Assembly (NCBI GenBank): GCA_048268845.1
Contig: JBLWUQ010000016.1
Location: 1-64,000, forward strand
DNA: 64,000 bases
Reading direction: 5' to 3'
Source of the DNA: Muriiphilus sp048268845
GTDB taxonomy: Bacteria; Pseudomonadota; Alphaproteobacteria; Rhodobacterales; Rhodobacteraceae
Shown here one piece after another: positions 50,539 to 59,127 of this stretch. The notes beneath the pieces were generated by a model. That model did no database searches. It was given only the letters and a program-made list of their open reading frames with translations, and was not told the DNA's origin. A program made the translations under genes and the position numbers. Each line of letters begins with the position of its first letter. Position 1 is the first letter of the stretch.

Positions 50539-51975
50539 TCAGCTTTGCAGGAACATCCGCCGCAAGCGCGCGACGTCAACCTTGCCGCTATCGGTAAGCG
50601 GCAATTCGTCAAGCCTGAGGCTGCGCAGCACCTTGAGGCCGGTGAACGGTGCCAGCGCGGCCATGATCTCGACGTCTGCAAGCATGCGGTCGGCAAGGTA
50701 GGCCAGACCAAGGCGCTCCAGCCCGTCGGCGTCGGCCAGCACGACGGGTTCGATGCGCGCGCCGGGAAAGGCCGCAGAAAGAACCTGTCGCACATGCGCC
50801 AGAGAAAACTTGTTGCCGCCGAAATTCACGATGTCCTTGGTGCGGCCAAGGATGAAATAGCTGTCCCCCTCGCGGCGCAGGATGTCGCCGGGGAAGAACC
50901 AGCCCTTGATGAAGCCGCTGCTCGTGTCGTCATCTTCGGCAAGATACTGGCGCGTAAAGCCGCCAGCCGCGGGGCGAAACCCGACAATGCCCTCGGTCGC
51001 ATCGGGCAAGTGGTTGAGGTCAGCGTCAAACAGACCGATCTTCAGGTCGGTGCGGCGGAATTCACCCAGATAGTTGTCGGGCCGCGGCGTTGTCGGGTCA
51101 TGGACCCAGCGAAAGCAGGGCCCAAGTTCGGCCGATCCATAGCCGAGATGCACGCGCGCCGGGCAAACCTTCGCGAAGGCCTCAAGAAGCTTCGCCCCGG
51201 CCTGCGCGCCGCCGACCCGGATGTCGCGCAGCCCAGCCAGATACTGGCCCGGCTGGGGCTGCTCGAGGATCATCTGCAACACGGCGGGCGACGTTCCCAG
51301 GGTATCGACATGATAGAGGTCGATCCAGGGCAGCACGTTGGCCGAGCCCTGGGTCAGCGCCACCGCCGACCCGCCGGCCAGCAAGGTCTCCAGCAACAAT
51401 GCCATCGACCAGCCGGAATAGCAGGTCAGCGTCGAGAGCACGCGGCGGGAGGACAGGTCCACCAGGCCCCAGAACGCCTGACCGTCACCTTGCGCAAGCC
51501 GCTCGGCCTCGGTCGAGCGGATGAACTTGGGCGTGCCGGTGGTGCCAGACGAGGAGTAGACGAAGACTCCGCCGCCAGGCTCCGCGCCATAATCGGGCAG
51601 AGGCAGCGTGCCCAGGATCGAGAACCAGTCCTCCTCGATCACGATCTGGCGGTCCATTGCCATGCCGGGAACCGGGTCCGTCGTCACGACCCGGTCGAAG
51701 GCAAGGCCAGCGGCCACTGCGGACTCGGCCGTAGAGAAAACGACCGTCAGCTTGCGCAGCGACAGAAGCAAGGCGAGGGCAATGCAGAACTCGGGCCGAC
51801 GGCTGGCCATCACAACGGTCTGCTCCGGCCGAAGCCCACGCGTCGTGAACTGCACGTCAAGAAGATGGACGAGGTGCAAGATGTCCTCGTAGGTCATCTG
51901 GCTTTTCTCGGTCAACAGCGCGATCTTCTTCGGGTTTTCCCGGGCGCGGAGGGCAAATCTGGAAATCAGGCTCAT
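50539..51975 (-). CDS. ANL-superfamily adenylating enzyme, second of three
   Basis: The 478-residue protein has SSSGTTGTPKFIRST (A3), LGYGSAELGPCFRW (A5), GWFFPGDIL (A7), GRTKDIVNFGGNKFS (A8) and TDSGKVDVARL with the catalytic Lys (A10). All catalytic motifs are intact. It diverges strongly from the first and third ANL proteins outside the motifs, so it is not a recent duplicate. The N-terminus SLISRFALRARENPKKIALL is typical of acyl-CoA ligases. It is divergent from the third ANL gene across 147 bp. Confidence 0.87.
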   Translation of the reverse strand: MSLISRFALRARENPKKIALLTEKSQMTYEDILHLVHLLDVQFTTRGLRPEQTVVMASRRPEFCIALALLLSLRKLTVVFSTAESAVAAGLAFDRVVTTDPVPGMAMDRQIVIEEDWFSILGTLPLPDYGAEPGGGVFVYSSSGTTGTPKFIRSTEAERLAQGDGQAFWGLVDLSSRRVLSTLTCYSGWSMALLLETLLAGGSAVALTQGSANVLPWIDLYHVDTLGTSPAVLQMILEQPQPGQYLAGLRDIRVGGAQAGAKLLEAFAKVCPARVHLGYGSAELGPCFRWVHDPTTPRPDNYLGEFRRTDLKIGLFDADLNHLPDATEGIVGFRPAAGGFTRQYLAEDDDTSSGFIKGWFFPGDILRREGDSYFILGRTKDIVNFGGNKFSLAHVRQVLSAAFPGARIEPVVLADADGLERLGLAYLADRMLADVEIMAALAPFTGLKVLRSLRLDELPLTDSGKVDVARLRRMFLQS

Positions 51976-52122
51976 CCGGCGACCGCCCCTTGATACTACT
52001 GCGGTGCCAGATTGCGCACGCAGTATCCTACGTCAACCCCTGCAGGGCAGTGCGCAAACCCCATGCAAAGGGTTGTTTCAAAGCAGGCGCGGGCCTAAAC
52101 TGCCGCACAGGGCACGAGGCGT
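51976..52122. promoter_or_regulatory. Divergent promoter region between two ANL genes, with a dyad
   Basis: The 147 bp must hold promoters for both flanking genes. ACTGCG (51998-52003) and CGCAGT (52019-52024) form an inverted repeat with a 15-bp spacer, extended partly by GATACT/AGTATC. I infer a possible regulator site; no regulator gene is in this cluster. Confidence 0.4.
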
Positions 52123-53559
52123 ATGGATCAGAGTTTTTCCGAAGTTTTCGAAGCGGCGTGTCATGCGCATGGTGACCGGATCGCAACGTTTGATCCGACC
52201 GGCGCACCTGTCAGTTTCTTCAACTTCTTCTATACCGTCGTCGCTTTCGCCGAGGCGTTGCAGGACCATGGCGTCGGCAAGGGCGACCTTGTGGCGGTGC
52301 ATGTGACCGACGCGATCGCCGGGTCGGCACTGACACTGGCGATCCTGCGGATCGGCGCAACCGCGATGGGCAGGACCGGCGCGGATGGCAGCTTGGGGGT
52401 CGTGCCCGACTGGCATCTGGTCGCGGACGGGTCTCCCGGCACCGGCGGCCCGGACATCGTGGTCGGACGTGACTGGATCCGGTCGCCCCGTCGCTGGGTT
52501 CCGGTTGCGGGGGGTGGACGGATGATCCGCAGCACCTCGGGCACCACGGGATTGCCCAAGCTGATGCAACTCAGCGACGAAGGCCTTCTGGCGCGGGTCC
52601 AGCGTGGGGCGGAGTGGCGCGGGCAGCCCGATGGCGCCGTCTTCATCGGCTACGCGCCCTCCTCCAGCCCGTTCTTCAACCACATGGCGCGCGCGCTCTT
52701 GGACGGTGTGACGCAGATACATCCGCGCGCGGATGAGGCGACCTCGCTGGCGCTGATGGATGCCACGGGCGTTTCGGCGGCCTTCATGTCACCGTGGAAC
52801 TTTCGCCAGTTGCTGAGCGCCGCCGAGGCCGGCGCCGTTCGGCCGCGGGCGTTGCGGCGGATCATGACGGGTGGCGGCGAGGTGACACCGGCGCTGGCCC
52901 TGCGCGCCGAAGAGGTGTTCGGTGCCGAGGTGATCCTGGGCTATGGCAGCAGCGAGACCGGGTCGATCGCGCATGCCCGCCCATCGGAACGACCTGATCT
53001 GCCAGGCTATCTGGGCAGGGTCTATGGCGACCTCGAGCTGCGCTTCAGGGCAGAAAATGGCACCATCGCCGACCCGGCCGAAGGCGGCGAGTTGTGGCTG
53101 CGAGTGCCGCAGGAGATCCAGATGCAGGAGTTTCCGTCGGGCAAGCCGGTGGTCGATGCTGAAGGTTGGGTCGGCACGGGCGACCTTTGCCGGATGCTGC
53201 CGGACGGCAGCCTGCAATTCCTCGGCCGGCGGTCCGAATTGCTGAACATCGGCGGAACCAAATGCGCACCGCAGAGGTTCGAGGCGATGCTGCGTGACTT
53301 TCCGGGGCTGGGCGAGGTTGCCGCCTTTCGCTTGCCCGAGCCGGGCGGCGGTGACCGGTTGGGGCTGGCGGTGGTTGCGGGGTCGGGCTTCGATGCTGCC
53401 GCCTTGTCGGCGCATCTGAGAAAACGCCTCGGCGCAAACTGCCCGTTCGATCTTGTCGTCCGGGACTCGATCCCGGTCACTCCGGCCGGCAAGACCGATC
53501 GGCGGCGGCTGACCAGCGACCATCTTGACATAGGTAGGCAAGCTACCGCTCCTGCCTGA
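52123..53559 (+). CDS. ANL-superfamily adenylating enzyme, third of three
   Basis: The 478-residue protein has RSTSGTTGLPKLMQLS (A3), LGYGSSETGSIAH (A5), GWVGTGDLC (A7), GRRSELLNIGGTKCAPQ (A8) and TPAGKTDRRRL with the catalytic Lys (A10). It is followed by a substrate-binding protein gene (26 bp from the stop to its preferred ATG) and a transporter gene on the same strand. This suggests that the acid imported by that transporter is activated by this enzyme. The acid is unknown; benzoate-, fatty- or hydroxy-acids are possible. Confidence 0.87.
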   Translation: MDQSFSEVFEAACHAHGDRIATFDPTGAPVSFFNFFYTVVAFAEALQDHGVGKGDLVAVHVTDAIAGSALTLAILRIGATAMGRTGADGSLGVVPDWHLVADGSPGTGGPDIVVGRDWIRSPRRWVPVAGGGRMIRSTSGTTGLPKLMQLSDEGLLARVQRGAEWRGQPDGAVFIGYAPSSSPFFNHMARALLDGVTQIHPRADEATSLALMDATGVSAAFMSPWNFRQLLSAAEAGAVRPRALRRIMTGGGEVTPALALRAEEVFGAEVILGYGSSETGSIAHARPSERPDLPGYLGRVYGDLELRFRAENGTIADPAEGGELWLRVPQEIQMQEFPSGKPVVDAEGWVGTGDLCRMLPDGSLQFLGRRSELLNIGGTKCAPQRFEAMLRDFPGLGEVAAFRLPEPGGGDRLGLAVVAGSGFDAAALSAHLRKRLGANCPFDLVVRDSIPVTPAGKTDRRRLTSDHLDIGRQATAPA

Positions 53560-53585
53560 ATTCCAACATGAAAGAAGGAATACCC

Positions 53586-54566
53586 ATGCCGACAGGCTTC
53601 AAGTTTCTGGCCAGCGTTTTCTGTCTGGCGCTTCCCGCGCTCACCGCAACTGCCGAAGACCTCACGATCAGGGTCGGGTATGGTCCCGGCGGATCCTATG
53701 ACGACGCGGCGCGTCTGCTGGCCGACCACATCGGGCGCCATCTGCCCGGCTCACCTAATCCTGTCGTCGAGAACGTGCCCGGTGCGGGCAGTCTGAAATT
53801 GGCGAAGATGATGATGGAAAGCCCTGTGACCGACGGCAGTCAGATCGCGACTGTAAGCTCGGCACTGGCCTTGATGCCGATCTTCGACCCCGAGAGCACC
53901 GACTTTGATCCCCGCAAGGTGCACTACCTCGTCAGCATGACGAACTCGGCGTCCTATTGCATCACCCCCAAGGCGTCGGGGATCGAGACGCTGGACGCCT
54001 TCCTGAGCGAGGATTTCAAGGTCGGGGCCACGGGTCGAGACAGCACGACCTATACCTATCCGGCGGCCATCAAGAATGGACTGGACGCAAAGTTCGACAT
54101 CGTGACCGGGTTCCAGAGTGCCGCCGAGATCGATTTGGCGATGGAGCGGGGTGATATCCAGGCGCGCTGCGGGATCGGCATCACGACGCTGTTCAAGGGC
54201 GACATGATGCAGCGCTACAACGTGATCGCGGAGTTGTCGGCCGAACCGAAAGGCGAGATCGAAGGCGTTCCCTTCCTGCTTGACCGGGCTGCGGATGCGG
54301 CGACGCGGGAGGCGTTGACGCTGGTGCTGTCGTCCGGCACGGTGCATATCCCGGTCATCGCGCCGCCCGCCACCTCGGACCAGGCATTGGCCGACCTGCA
54401 CGCCGCCTTCCTGGCGCTTGCGAGCGACCAGGTCTTCCTCGACGATGCCGAGGCGCGCGGATTTGCCCTGCACATGACCGGCGGCAAAGAGGTCGAGGCG
54501 CTGATCGAAGGCTATCTGGCCAGCGATCCGACGGTTCAGGAACGGGCGCGGGCACTGGTGCAGTAG
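53586..54566 (+). CDS. Tripartite tricarboxylate transporter substrate-binding protein (TctC/Bug family)
   Basis: The 326-residue protein has a signal peptide (MPTGFKFLASVFCLALPALTATA). The TctC fold follows: RVGYGPGGSYDDAARLLADH, PNPVVENVPGAGSLKLAKMM and GATGRDSTTYTYP. These periplasmic proteins bind carboxylates and deliver them to TctAB. The GAAGGAA ribosome site six bases before the ATG at 53586 favours this start over an in-frame ATG 18 bp upstream. The ligand cannot be read from sequence. Confidence 0.88.
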   Translation: MPTGFKFLASVFCLALPALTATAEDLTIRVGYGPGGSYDDAARLLADHIGRHLPGSPNPVVENVPGAGSLKLAKMMMESPVTDGSQIATVSSALALMPIFDPESTDFDPRKVHYLVSMTNSASYCITPKASGIETLDAFLSEDFKVGATGRDSTTYTYPAAIKNGLDAKFDIVTGFQSAAEIDLAMERGDIQARCGIGITTLFKGDMMQRYNVIAELSAEPKGEIEGVPFLLDRAADAATREALTLVLSSGTVHIPVIAPPATSDQALADLHAAFLALASDQVFLDDAEARGFALHMTGGKEVEALIEGYLASDPTVQERARALVQ

Positions 54567-54593
54567 CAAGGCCGCGCGGCCAAAGCCCCGCCA

Positions 54594-56531
54594 ATGGAGG
54601 CGTTGTTCATCGCGCTGGGCGATCTGATCGAGCCCTTGCGTCTGGCTTTGCTGGTTGCCGGTGTGGCTTTTGGTTTGATCATCGGGGTCATTCCGGGGCT
54701 GGGCGGGCTGTTTGGCCTGACCATCCTGATCCCGCTGACCTATACGCTCGACCCGGTCGCGGCCTTCGCGCTGCTTCTGGGCATGCTCTCCGTCACGACC
54801 ACGTCCGACACGATTCCGGCGGTGCTGATCGGGGTGCCGGGCACTGTCGGTGCGGCGGCAACCGTGGTGGACGGGCATGCGATGGCGAAAAAGGGCCTTG
54901 CGGCGCGGGCACTGGGGGCGGCCTATTCCGCGTCGCTCATCGGCGGGTTGTTCGGGGCACTCCTGCTGGCACTGGCACTGCCGGTCATGCGACCGCTGGT
55001 GCTGCTGCTGAACTTCGCCGACCTGTTCGCGATCACTGTCTTCGGATTGATGATGGTTGCGATGCTGTCAGGGCGCGCGCCGCTGAAAGGGCTTGTGGCG
55101 GCGCTGGCCGGCGCGCTGATCGCCTATGCCGGGCTTGACCCCTACGAGGGTGCTGCACGCTGGACCTTCGGTCAGATCTATCTGTGGGACGGGGTGCCGA
55201 CGGCGATCGTCTTTCTCGGCCTTTTCGCAGTGCCGGAACTGGCTGGATTGATTGTGCGCGGTCAGATCCAGGCGCCGGACGCCAAGGAGGATACCGGCGG
55301 CATGCGCCGCGGTATCGGCGAGACGCTGCGCAACCTGCCGCTGGTGCTGCGCAGCGGCGGTCTCGGCGCGCTGCTGGGTGCCGTGCCGGGCATCGGCGTG
55401 ACGGTGATCGAGTGGATTGCCTATGGCGATGCAGCGCGGCGCCCGGGCAAGGGTCCGGCCTTCGGAGAGGGCAACATCCGCGGCGTCATCGCGCCTGAAA
55501 GCGCCAACAACGCGAAAGAGGGCGGCTCGCTGCTGCCGACGCTGGCCTTCGGCATCCCCGGTTCGGCACCCATGGCGCTGTTGCTGGGCGCGTTCATGCT
55601 GCACGGCCTGGTGCCCGGTCCTGATCTGTTGCGCGACGAGTCTCCCCTGGTGATCTCGCTGATCCTGACCATCGCGCTTGCCAACCTGCTCGGCGCCGGC
55701 CTGTGCCTGATGCTGACCCGGCCGCTGGCGCGGCTGGCGCTGGTGCCGGCGCCGGTTCTGGTGCCCGTGGCGCTGGCCTTCGTGGGGCTCGGTGCGTTTC
55801 AGACCACGCGAGACCCGCGCGATTTCGTCGTGCTGCTGGTGTTTTCGGCCCTGGGGCTGGCAATGAAGCGCTATGGCTGGTCACGACCGGCATTCACGCT
55901 CGGGCTGGTCCTGGGGCCGAACCTCGAGCGGTTCTTCTTTCTGTCCTGGCAGATCTCGGGCTGGTCCTGGCTGGCGCAACCTCTGGTGATCGGGTTGCTC
56001 AGCCTGTCGGCGCTGCTGGTCGTCCGCCAGGTCAGTCGGGCCCGGCACGAGCGGCGGGGCGGCAGGGCGACCGAGATGGGACGAGGCGATGCCGTGCTCG
56101 GGGTCGTGTTCGCGGCCCTGGCGGCCGGAGTGCTGGCGGCCTGCATGCGCCTGCCCGTTGCGGCGGCTATCTTTCCCGCGTTGGTGGCCGGGCTGGTTCT
56201 GGCGGTGATGGCGGCGATGGTGCCGCGTCTTTGGCGCGCGGCCGGCGTGCCGGTCGCCGGGGAGGCCGCGGGCTTGCGCGCCGACCTGCGCTTCCTGATT
56301 GGCGCAACGGGCGGCCTGACGCTGTTGATCCTGGGCCTTGGCCATCTCGTGGGACCAGCGGCTTTCATTCTGGTCTCAGCGCTTTGGCTGAAGCGCCCCG
56401 GACCCATCGGCGCGCTGCTGGCAGCGGCACTGGCGGCGATACTGTCCTGGGTGCTGTTCGACGCGCTGGCGAGACAGATCTGGCCCACCCCTTGGGCGGC
56501 GCAGCTGTGGCAAGCGATGTTTCCGGGCTGA
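54594..56531 (+). CDS. Tripartite tricarboxylate transporter permease, TctA fused to TctB
   Basis: This is a 645-residue membrane protein. Residues 1 to about 490 are a TctA permease: GVIPGLGGLFGLTILIPLTY, SVTTTSDTIPAVLIGVPGT, ESANNAKEGGSLLPTLAFGIPGSAPMALLLG and FTLGLVLGPNLERF. The last about 150 residues form four further hydrophobic helices resembling TctB (DUF1468), normally a separate gene. It is the sodium- or proton-driven importer for the acid bound by the upstream TctC protein, 27 bp away. No separate tctB is seen, which supports the fusion. Confidence 0.87.
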   Translation: MEALFIALGDLIEPLRLALLVAGVAFGLIIGVIPGLGGLFGLTILIPLTYTLDPVAAFALLLGMLSVTTTSDTIPAVLIGVPGTVGAAATVVDGHAMAKKGLAARALGAAYSASLIGGLFGALLLALALPVMRPLVLLLNFADLFAITVFGLMMVAMLSGRAPLKGLVAALAGALIAYAGLDPYEGAARWTFGQIYLWDGVPTAIVFLGLFAVPELAGLIVRGQIQAPDAKEDTGGMRRGIGETLRNLPLVLRSGGLGALLGAVPGIGVTVIEWIAYGDAARRPGKGPAFGEGNIRGVIAPESANNAKEGGSLLPTLAFGIPGSAPMALLLGAFMLHGLVPGPDLLRDESPLVISLILTIALANLLGAGLCLMLTRPLARLALVPAPVLVPVALAFVGLGAFQTTRDPRDFVVLLVFSALGLAMKRYGWSRPAFTLGLVLGPNLERFFFLSWQISGWSWLAQPLVIGLLSLSALLVVRQVSRARHERRGGRATEMGRGDAVLGVVFAALAAGVLAACMRLPVAAAIFPALVAGLVLAVMAAMVPRLWRAAGVPVAGEAAGLRADLRFLIGATGGLTLLILGLGHLVGPAAFILVSALWLKRPGPIGALLAAALAAILSWVLFDALARQIWPTPWAAQLWQAMFPG

Positions 56532-56808
56532 GCCGCCTCGTCGAAGAGCGCGCCGACGCATAAGACAGGTCGCCTGCGCGATCAGGTCGATGGCGCGGGC
56601 ACGCTCACCAGTGGCGTAGTCGAAGCCCCACCCGGCACAGGGCCCGGCGAGATGGATGGTGCAGGAGGTTCCCCGACGCGGCGCCCGTCCTCGTCGTGCG
56701 CGACGGCGGAGACCTTGACGCTGCGCTCGTCGACGATATCCTCGAGCATTACCAACAGATTCTGTCTCAGAATGGATTAGGTGGAGGGGGCAATGTCAAC
56801 CCCACTGT
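56532..56808. other. Degenerate sequence between transporter cluster and nuclease remnant
   Basis: About 277 bp with no intact gene. A short stretch near 56690-56765 reads like protein (RDGGDLDAALVDDILEHYQQ) but has no start, no end and no recognised family. It is best read as rearranged remnants on the core side of the tRNA-linked island. Confidence 0.5.
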
Positions 56809-57255
56809 GTGCTTGCCGTCGATCTTGAAACCGATGGAGAGAGCATCTGGGAGATCGGCTGTTCCGGAGCGGGGCTGACCAAGCGGGTGCACGATGCGGC
56901 ACTCGAGGCAGACTTCGACACGGCACTGGGAGAACTGGGCCAGCCGTTGCAAGACACCACGCTCGTCGTGGGCCACAATATCCTGGCGTGGGACTGGCCG
57001 ATCCTTGCCGCCCGCTTGCCTGAACAGACTGCGCCGCTGATCTGGGATACGATGCTGGTGCAGTTCTTGCTGGATCCGCTGGCGCGCTTGCCGAACCAGG
57101 CACTTTGCCGATGGTCGTCATGGCCGAGCCTCGCTCCAGAAAGGAGATCCGTGCGTGCAGACATCAACGGAAATCGGCTTGGCGGGTTTACGGTCAGGCG
57201 CGACCTGTGCTGTTACACAAACTTCTTGACCCGACCGAGCGCGCTTTTGCTGTAA
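56809..57255 (+). pseudogene. Truncated DEDD-type 3'-5' exonuclease domain (remnant)
   Basis: From a GTG the frame reads LAVDLETDGESIWEIG, matching the Exo I motif (DxE). It then reads LVVGHNILAWDWPIL, matching Exo II, and LIWDTMLVQFLLDPLA. After about residue 98 the sequence loses any domain character and no Exo III motif follows, so the domain is incomplete. Full-length relatives are exonuclease-helicase proteins. I call it a truncated remnant at the island edge; expression as a short protein is possible but unlikely to be functional. Confidence 0.5.
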
Positions 57256-57403
57256 CGGAAATTGACCAAATCTTGCCCAAACCGGGTGCGCATTCTGTGC
57301 CTCCCAGTACCGTTTGACCACGCTTTTTGGTGGGGGGAGGTTTTTTCGAGGAACGCCAGTTTTGCCTTGTAATCCCTATGTTTGCTTGGCTATACGCGTC
57401 GGT

Positions 57404-57493
57404 GGAGACGTGGCCGAGTGGTCGAAGGCGCTCCCCTGCTAAGGGAGTAGACGGGAAACCGTCTCGTGGGTTCGAATCCCATCGTCTCCGCCA
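57404..57493 (+). tRNA. tRNA-Ser, anticodon GCT, CCA encoded
   Basis: The 90-base sequence folds as a class II tRNA. The acceptor GGAGACG pairs with CGTCTCC, and the D arm is GCCGAGTGGTCGAAGGC. The anticodon stem CTCCC/GGGAG encloses CTGCTAA with anticodon GCT, reading AGC/AGT. A long variable arm AGACGGGAAACCGTCT, a T arm GGGTTCGAATCCC and an encoded 3' CCA follow. It lies at the border between GC-rich core-like DNA and the lower-GC island, and tRNA-Ser genes are frequent integrase targets. Confidence 0.97.
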
Positions 57494-57644
57494 CTATTAC
57501 TTCCTATACCGTTGAAAGAATTAGACTTTTGTCGTTTTGAAGTTTCGATCCCTAACATTTTCCCTAACTGTTTGATGGGCTTCGAGCACTTTAGAACCAT
57601 GGACACCATCGAGGTGGGTAGTCTTTCTCCTTCCTCTTGGCGCG

Positions 57645-58286
57645 CTAGTTCGGGTTGCCGCCGGTTCGTAGGAGATCGTCCAGGCTCACTTCTGGATAAC
57701 CGCGTTCCTCGAACCGCACCTCGATTGGAGCGCCACGTTGCAGCAACTCCGCCTGTAGCAGGCTGATTGCCCGGGTCGTGTCGCAGTAAACCGCGGGGTT
57801 GCCGTCGTCGTCGGCGGCGCAGTTCACGAAGTTGAGGCCGCAGAGATCTTCATCTGAGGGCTCTGGCCCAATGCCGAGCTGTTCAAGTAGCCCTACCGCC
57901 TCGCTGCGCGGGGAGTAATTGGCAGCCCAAATCGTGAAAAAGCCATCAAGGGGGCAGGGCTGGAAAGTCTGGTCGCGAGTGAAGCGGCCTTCGTCTATCA
58001 GGCGCCAATGGTCGGGCTGCGTCAGGTGACGGAAGCTTCCGGACCCCAGGGTCTGTTCAACGACGTTGTATTTGATCAGGCGCCGGGGATATGGCAGCGC
58101 ATCGGTGACAATCTGGAAACCGTGCCCTCTGTAGAGATCGGGATGGATGTAGAAGACGCGCCCGGTCTTGGCTGGTCGGACGAGCAGTGGCTCTTCCAGG
58201 TGCTGATGATGGTCGAGGATGCGCTCGACCAGCGGGGTCAGGGCGAGGGCGGAAGCCCCCCCGAGAAAATCACGGCGCGACAGCAT
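57645..58286 (-). CDS. Tat-signal exported protein of unknown function
   Basis: The 213-residue protein begins MLSRRDFLGGASALALTPLV: a twin-arginine signal (SRRDFLG) with a hydrophobic stretch. It should be exported folded to the periplasm. The mature part has no family I recognise; it contains HHQHLEEPLLVRPAKTGRVF, a His-rich start that might bind metal, and several isolated cysteines. It lies just after the tRNA on the opposite strand. Confidence 0.68.
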   Translation of the reverse strand: MLSRRDFLGGASALALTPLVERILDHHQHLEEPLLVRPAKTGRVFYIHPDLYRGHGFQIVTDALPYPRRLIKYNVVEQTLGSGSFRHLTQPDHWRLIDEGRFTRDQTFQPCPLDGFFTIWAANYSPRSEAVGLLEQLGIGPEPSDEDLCGLNFVNCAADDDGNPAVYCDTTRAISLLQAELLQRGAPIEVRFEERGYPEVSLDDLLRTGGNPN

Positions 58287-58618
58287 GGGTGTCCTCCGAT
58301 AGAGGCAGGCAGTCGCACGTCAGGGGGCTGAACCTGTTGGTTGCCGGATCGGCCACATCTCCCCTTGGGACGACCACCTTGCCGGGTTGGGCAGGTTGGC
58401 GAGGGCCGTAGCCCCACTCTTGATGCAGGCCTACGGATATCGGGAGGGAGGCCCGAGTGCAAGCCTTGGGGCTTGGGTTAGACGTGACCGGCCGATTTCA
58501 GGTTCAATGCGTGAACGTGTCGAAACATTCTGTCGGCAGCTTTCGGCCCTTAGCCGACACTCGTCAAATTCGCTATTGCTGCGCCGCAGCTTCTCGAGAG
58601 CCGCTGCTCAAAACCCAC
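58287..58618. other. Intergenic region within the island
   Basis: About 332 bp. It holds the promoter side of the Tat-signal gene (minus strand) and the 3' flank of the nuclease-like gene. Short frames on either strand show no features of real genes. Confidence 0.5.
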
Positions 58619-59086
58619 CTAGCGCAGCCCTTCAACCCATTGGGGTTGGACGCCTGCTAAGTGAGAATTTGGTCCCGTGGATAACCGCAAGAACAACCCG
58701 TTTTGGTATCGAAGCTGACCACACAGCGCCTGCAACTTTGCGAGATCATGCTCGTCACCGACGGCATTGGTGGATTTCTTCACTTCGACGACCAATAGGT
58801 TGCGAAGATTGTGCCCACGCACATGCACAATGATATCCGGAAAAACTCGATTGGTCGTCAATTCACCGTTCTCATCCGGCATCTCAATATCTTTCGGTTC
58901 CAGTCCTGGACCCTTGCGATTGTACTCAATATCCACGCTGTACGCCGGAAATCTGGGGCCCATCAGCATAGCCAATCGCCCGCATATAGCACGCTCACCG
59001 ATGTCTTGAGCTAAGATTTGCCCATCCTGATCGTAGAGTTCCTGTAGGCATAAGCTGACTATTTCATCCAGTTGCTTGCGATCCAA
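58619..59086 (-). CDS. PD-(D/E)XK nuclease-like protein
   Basis: The 155-residue protein contains an N-terminal helix (IVSLCLQELYDQDGQILAQD). The segment VFPDIIVHVRGHNLRNLLVV followed by EVKKSTN gives the PD...ExK pattern of restriction-endonuclease-like folds. It is a small single-domain member. It begins 41 bp after the metallo-beta-lactamase-fold gene on the same strand, so the two may form an operon. Nuclease activity is inferred from the motif only. Confidence 0.7.
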   Translation of the reverse strand: MDRKQLDEIVSLCLQELYDQDGQILAQDIGERAICGRLAMLMGPRFPAYSVDIEYNRKGPGLEPKDIEMPDENGELTTNRVFPDIIVHVRGHNLRNLLVVEVKKSTNAVGDEHDLAKLQALCGQLRYQNGLFLRLSTGPNSHLAGVQPQWVEGLR

Positions 59087-59127
59087 ATCTAGCTCTCCAA
59101 AACTTGGCTGTTCGAGATGCCACCCAA

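Noticed and set aside
48411..50795. A 794-codon minus-strand frame across the first ANL and barrel genes
   Set aside because: It runs opposite two genes with complete motifs and over the terminator at 50495, and has no domain of its own.
57480..57640. An att repeat just after the tRNA
   Set aside because: The 3' end of the tRNA (GGGTTCGAATCCCATCGTCT) is not repeated downstream in the window, so no island border can be fixed.
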